A stretch of 64,000 nt of DNA, taken from positions 5,952,001 to 6,016,000 of the forward strand of contig NZ_CP150276.1 in NCBI RefSeq assembly GCF_037977235.1. Reading direction: 5' to 3'. Shown piece after piece: positions 61,600 to 64,000 of the stretch (positions within the stretch are counted from its first letter, which is position 1; each line of letters opens with the position of its first letter). Below the pieces are notes generated by a model. It ran no database searches. It saw only the letters and a program-made list of their open reading frames with translations, and was not told the DNA's origin. This stretch comes from Paenibacillus sp. FSL K6-0276. GTDB taxonomy: Bacteria > Bacillota > Bacilli > Paenibacillales > Paenibacillaceae. The position numbers were made by a program, and so were the translations under genes.

Positions 61600-62832
61600 G
61601 TGAAGCGTTCAGCTGCGATTGGTTGGGCGCTGCCTCTTCTAACAGGCTTGTCGATGCTGGTTACTGGAATGATGGAGTCCATGAAAGGTTTTTTGCCGGA
61701 CTTCTTTCTGAACGAATACCAGTTTGACGCGCAAACAAGCGGGCTAATCTTTGCGTTTAGCTCCGCTGGATTGCTGGGGGCCAATGTGCTTGCCGGCCGT
61801 GTAACGGCATTGTGGGGATGGCAGAGAGCCTTTAGTATACATCAAGTGATCTTTGCAGCAGGCATGGCCCTATTGGCGTTGCTGTCCGCTTCTTCTGCAG
61901 CAGCATGGTGCGGACTGTTCCTTATGACGGGTTACGCCAACGGAATCGTCGGTATGGTGTGCAACGTAGCGCTGCCGCTCGCTTCACCGGAGCGAGCGGG
62001 ACAATTGCTGGGACGGCTACATTTTATGATGGGCTGCGGCTTTATGATTGGACCGCTTGCGCTTGAGTTGACCGTAAGCGGGAAGTCCACTGCGCAGGCT
62101 GCTGTGACTTGGCCGCTGATCCTGTTCGCTTTTGCCGTATTCGGCTCGCTGCTCGCCTTTGCCGGGAGTAGGCTTGCCTGGCCAAGCGTGGGGAGCAAGC
62201 CCGGGAGGAACGAGCTCGCGGGGAAGACTAAGGGCGAGGCTCCGCCTGTGCAACGGATTAATAGCGGTTCCGTTCTGCCGCTTGCCTGCTTCGGACTTCT
62301 GTACTTTTGTTATGTTGGAGCGGAGGTTGGCCTTACGGTGTGGTATCGCCCCTTGCTCCTCCAACAATATGGCTTGGAGCCCTCCCTTGCAACGCTGCTG
62401 TACTCGGTCGCGTTTGCCGGCTTAACGGCGCTGCGGCTTGGCGTCAGCCGTAGCGTGAAGCGATGGGGCTACAGCGGCGTTCTCATCCGATGTGCGGCGC
62501 TTGCTATCCTGTGCCTGATATGGGGAAGCTTTGTCCCCGGCGTGCTTGGCGCTTTCGGATACGCGGTGTTTTTAATAGCGATTGCGATGATTTTTCCTAC
62601 CATGACCGCACTGGCTGTTCATTATTGGGGAGAGCTTGCAGCTTCGCGCATGGGCTTGTTTTTTGCTTGCGGCTTCGCGGGAGGAGCTTGCTCCACCTGG
62701 CTTATTGGTGCGCTGCAGCAGTACGCCTCGTTCAGCCACGCCATTATGGTGGTAACGGGTTTGTTTCTTGTATTTACAATGGCATTGTTCGGGGTGCTGC
62801 GTATTCAATCTATCGATAGGAGAGTGGCCTAA
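61600..62832 (+). CDS. MFS carrier
   Basis: Twelve segments, 410 residues, GTG start 61600 three bases after the binding-protein stop. SGLIFAFSSAGLLGANVLAG and YANGIVGMVCNVALPLASPE recall the FucP/sugar MFS group. A second transporter inside an ABC operon suggests uptake or release of a hydrolysis product such as a nucleoside or sugar. Overlaps the GlpP-like gene by ATGA. Confidence 0.8.
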   Translation: MKRSAAIGWALPLLTGLSMLVTGMMESMKGFLPDFFLNEYQFDAQTSGLIFAFSSAGLLGANVLAGRVTALWGWQRAFSIHQVIFAAGMALLALLSASSAAAWCGLFLMTGYANGIVGMVCNVALPLASPERAGQLLGRLHFMMGCGFMIGPLALELTVSGKSTAQAAVTWPLILFAFAVFGSLLAFAGSRLAWPSVGSKPGRNELAGKTKGEAPPVQRINSGSVLPLACFGLLYFCYVGAEVGLTVWYRPLLLQQYGLEPSLATLLYSVAFAGLTALRLGVSRSVKRWGYSGVLIRCAALAILCLIWGSFVPGVLGAFGYAVFLIAIAMIFPTMTALAVHYWGELAASRMGLFFACGFAGGACSTWLIGALQQYASFSHAIMVVTGLFLVFTMALFGVLRIQSIDRRVA

Positions 62833-63428
62833 TGAAATTACATCATCTGTTTAGCCCTTTTACGGTTATTGCGGCGGTCAAGACAGAGCTGGATATGGCG
62901 AGAGCCGAGCGCATGGGCGTGCGTAATGTGTTTCTGGTTCGATCATCGTTGAGCGAATTAAAGGTGTACAGCAAGCAAGCGGAAAAAAGCGGCATGCGCT
63001 TATTCGTCTATTTCGATATGATCCGCGGATTGTCACAGGATAAGGAAGCCGTTCAATTTCTGCTGAATGAGGTCGCCGTCTGTGGAATTGTGAGCAACAA
63101 GGCTCATGTGGTCAAAGAAGCGAAGAGACTCGGCGTATTCGGCATATTAACGATGTTCCTGCTCGATAGCTATTCACTTGAGCTAAGCGGCAAGGTGATT
63201 ACCGATTTGCAGCCGGACGCCATTAACATCGCTCCAGGCAACTTGCCGAAGAGCGTCCGCGAGCTGTCCGAGCAATACGATGTGCCGATTATCGCGAGCG
63301 GACTCATTACGTTGCCTGAGGAAGTCGGGAAGCTATATGAAGCTGGCGCTTGTGCGGTGTCGACCAGCCAATCGGAGCTGTGGTCGATTGAATGGAAGAT
63401 GCTGGAGCAGGAACACCATGCCCCATAA
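62832..63428 (+). CDS. Glycerol-3-phosphate-responsive antiterminator, GlpP family
   Basis: TIM-barrel RNA-binding regulator of 198 residues. Family signatures: MRLFVYFDMIRGLSQDKEAV, GIVSNKAHVVKEAKRLGVFG, PDAINIAPGNLPKSVRELSE and PIIASGLITLPEEVGKLYEA. In Bacillus GlpP plus G3P lets polymerase pass the glpD leader terminator. Here it lies inside the operon it may control. Overlaps the phosphoesterase gene by 11 nt. Confidence 0.9.
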   Translation: MKLHHLFSPFTVIAAVKTELDMARAERMGVRNVFLVRSSLSELKVYSKQAEKSGMRLFVYFDMIRGLSQDKEAVQFLLNEVAVCGIVSNKAHVVKEAKRLGVFGILTMFLLDSYSLELSGKVITDLQPDAINIAPGNLPKSVRELSEQYDVPIIASGLITLPEEVGKLYEAGACAVSTSQSELWSIEWKMLEQEHHAP

Positions 63429-64000
63429 CGATGATACCATTACATTGCTGTACACCAGCGATATGCATGGGCATTGGACGCGCGCTGACGGTCAGTCGGG
63501 CGGGTCGCTCGCTTGCGCCGCCCAATATGCCGCGAACATTAGGAATTCGCATAAACATGTATGGATGATCGACAATGGCGACTTGTTACAAGGCACGCCG
63601 CTTGCGAGTCATGTCGCTCAGAATGAAGGAGAATGCGGAGCGGAGATGGTTGGTGATCTACTTCGGGCAAGCGGAGTGGATATGGCGGTGCCCGGCAATC
63701 ATGATTTTGACTACGGCATTCCTTATTTGAAGGGTGTCATCGCGTCATCCTCCTGCGTGTGGTTGGCCGCCAATGTTCGCCATCGTTCGGGGAAAAGGCT
63801 GGCGGAGTCTTGTCATATCAAGGAATTCGGAGCTAGGCGGATCGCTTTCATCGGCGTTACGACGCGCGTTCCGGCATGGCAATACCCGGATCGGCTGGAG
63901 GGCTGGGAGTGGCATGACGAAGTATTGACGGTCAAGGCGATCGTAGATCATATTCGTTCCAACGTTGATGCTGTCGTTGTATGCTATCACGGCGGAGTGG
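63418..64000 (+). CDS. Calcineurin-like metallophosphoesterase/5'-nucleotidase family (partial)
   Basis: Metal-binding motifs YTSDMHGHW (DxH), IDNGDLLQGTP (GD), PGNHDFDYG (GNHD) and VVVCYHGGV are in order, as in UshA/YfkN-type enzymes. No signal peptide at this start, unlike UshA, so a cytosolic phosphodiesterase is possible. Runs off the right edge. In this operon it may split glycerophosphodiesters or nucleotides taken up by the ABC system. Confidence 0.88.
   Translation, partial: MPHNDDTITLLYTSDMHGHWTRADGQSGGSLACAAQYAANIRNSHKHVWMIDNGDLLQGTPLASHVAQNEGECGAEMVGDLLRASGVDMAVPGNHDFDYGIPYLKGVIASSSCVWLAANVRHRSGKRLAESCHIKEFGARRIAFIGVTTRVPAWQYPDRLEGWEWHDEVLTVKAIVDHIRSNVDAVVVCYHGGV

Overview
The window looks like a chromosomal segment of a Paenibacillus-type, low-to-mid GC, spore-forming Firmicute. 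The support is an alpha/beta small acid-soluble spore protein, a standalone HPr kinase, SLH domains, PurR boxes at guaC, strong AGGAGG-type ribosome binding sites with frequent GTG/TTG starts, and several sugar ABC importers that lack their own ATPase. No rRNA or tRNA genes were seen. The genus is an inference from gene content; the species cannot be named.

Layout. 1-10 kb: partial DesK-type histidine kinase, secreted beta-propeller protein, guaC with a PurR-type promoter, drug exporter, LmrA/YxaF-type TetR regulator with its membrane-protein partner, RidA, Na+/alanine-type symporter; decayed DinB, lipid kinase and catalase genes lie between them. 10-15 kb: nucleotide-sugar dehydratase, second MurG-like glycosyltransferase and a 29-residue membrane peptide in one unit; quinone reductase/MarR pair; TPR-SUKH protein. 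15-20 kb: IS1182-type element inside the terminator of hprK, then a BmrR-like MerR regulator and a GNAT gene with a 19-bp-spacer promoter. 20-26.5 kb: ABC importer operon that also encodes an HlyD-type adaptor, divergent from a two-component system. 26.5-37 kb: SASP, MFS/TetR pair, HelD, a candidate small RNA, SLH remnant, MerR/SDR pair, and a chimeric junction of two broken genes (glycosyltransferase and response regulator) before a histidine kinase. 37-44 kb: five-gene operon of zinc dehydrogenase, degenerate GH13 protein, signal-less solute-binding protein, RibD-like reductase and MATE exporter. 44-51 kb: glycine-riboswitch-controlled permease with a WYL C-terminal-like partner, AdhP, alpha/beta hydrolase, second copy of the 15 kb IS. 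51-58 kb: flavin-binding protein divergent from a MocR regulator, a third IS, a TPR-SUKH-Imm51 polyimmunity protein, and an AAC(3)-type acetyltransferase behind an attenuator. 58.5-64 kb, visibly GC-richer: UgpB-like importer, MFS carrier, GlpP-type antiterminator and a metallophosphoesterase running off the end, preceded by a leader terminator.

Main themes. All three IS copies sit in rho-independent terminator hairpins. At least eight genes are broken. The 37-44 kb operon is the best candidate for an undescribed system: cytosolic versions of sugar-handling proteins joined to a reductase and an exporter. The 20-26 kb importer/adaptor/two-component cluster and the 58-64 kb glycerol-phosphate-type operon with self-encoded antitermination are the next best.
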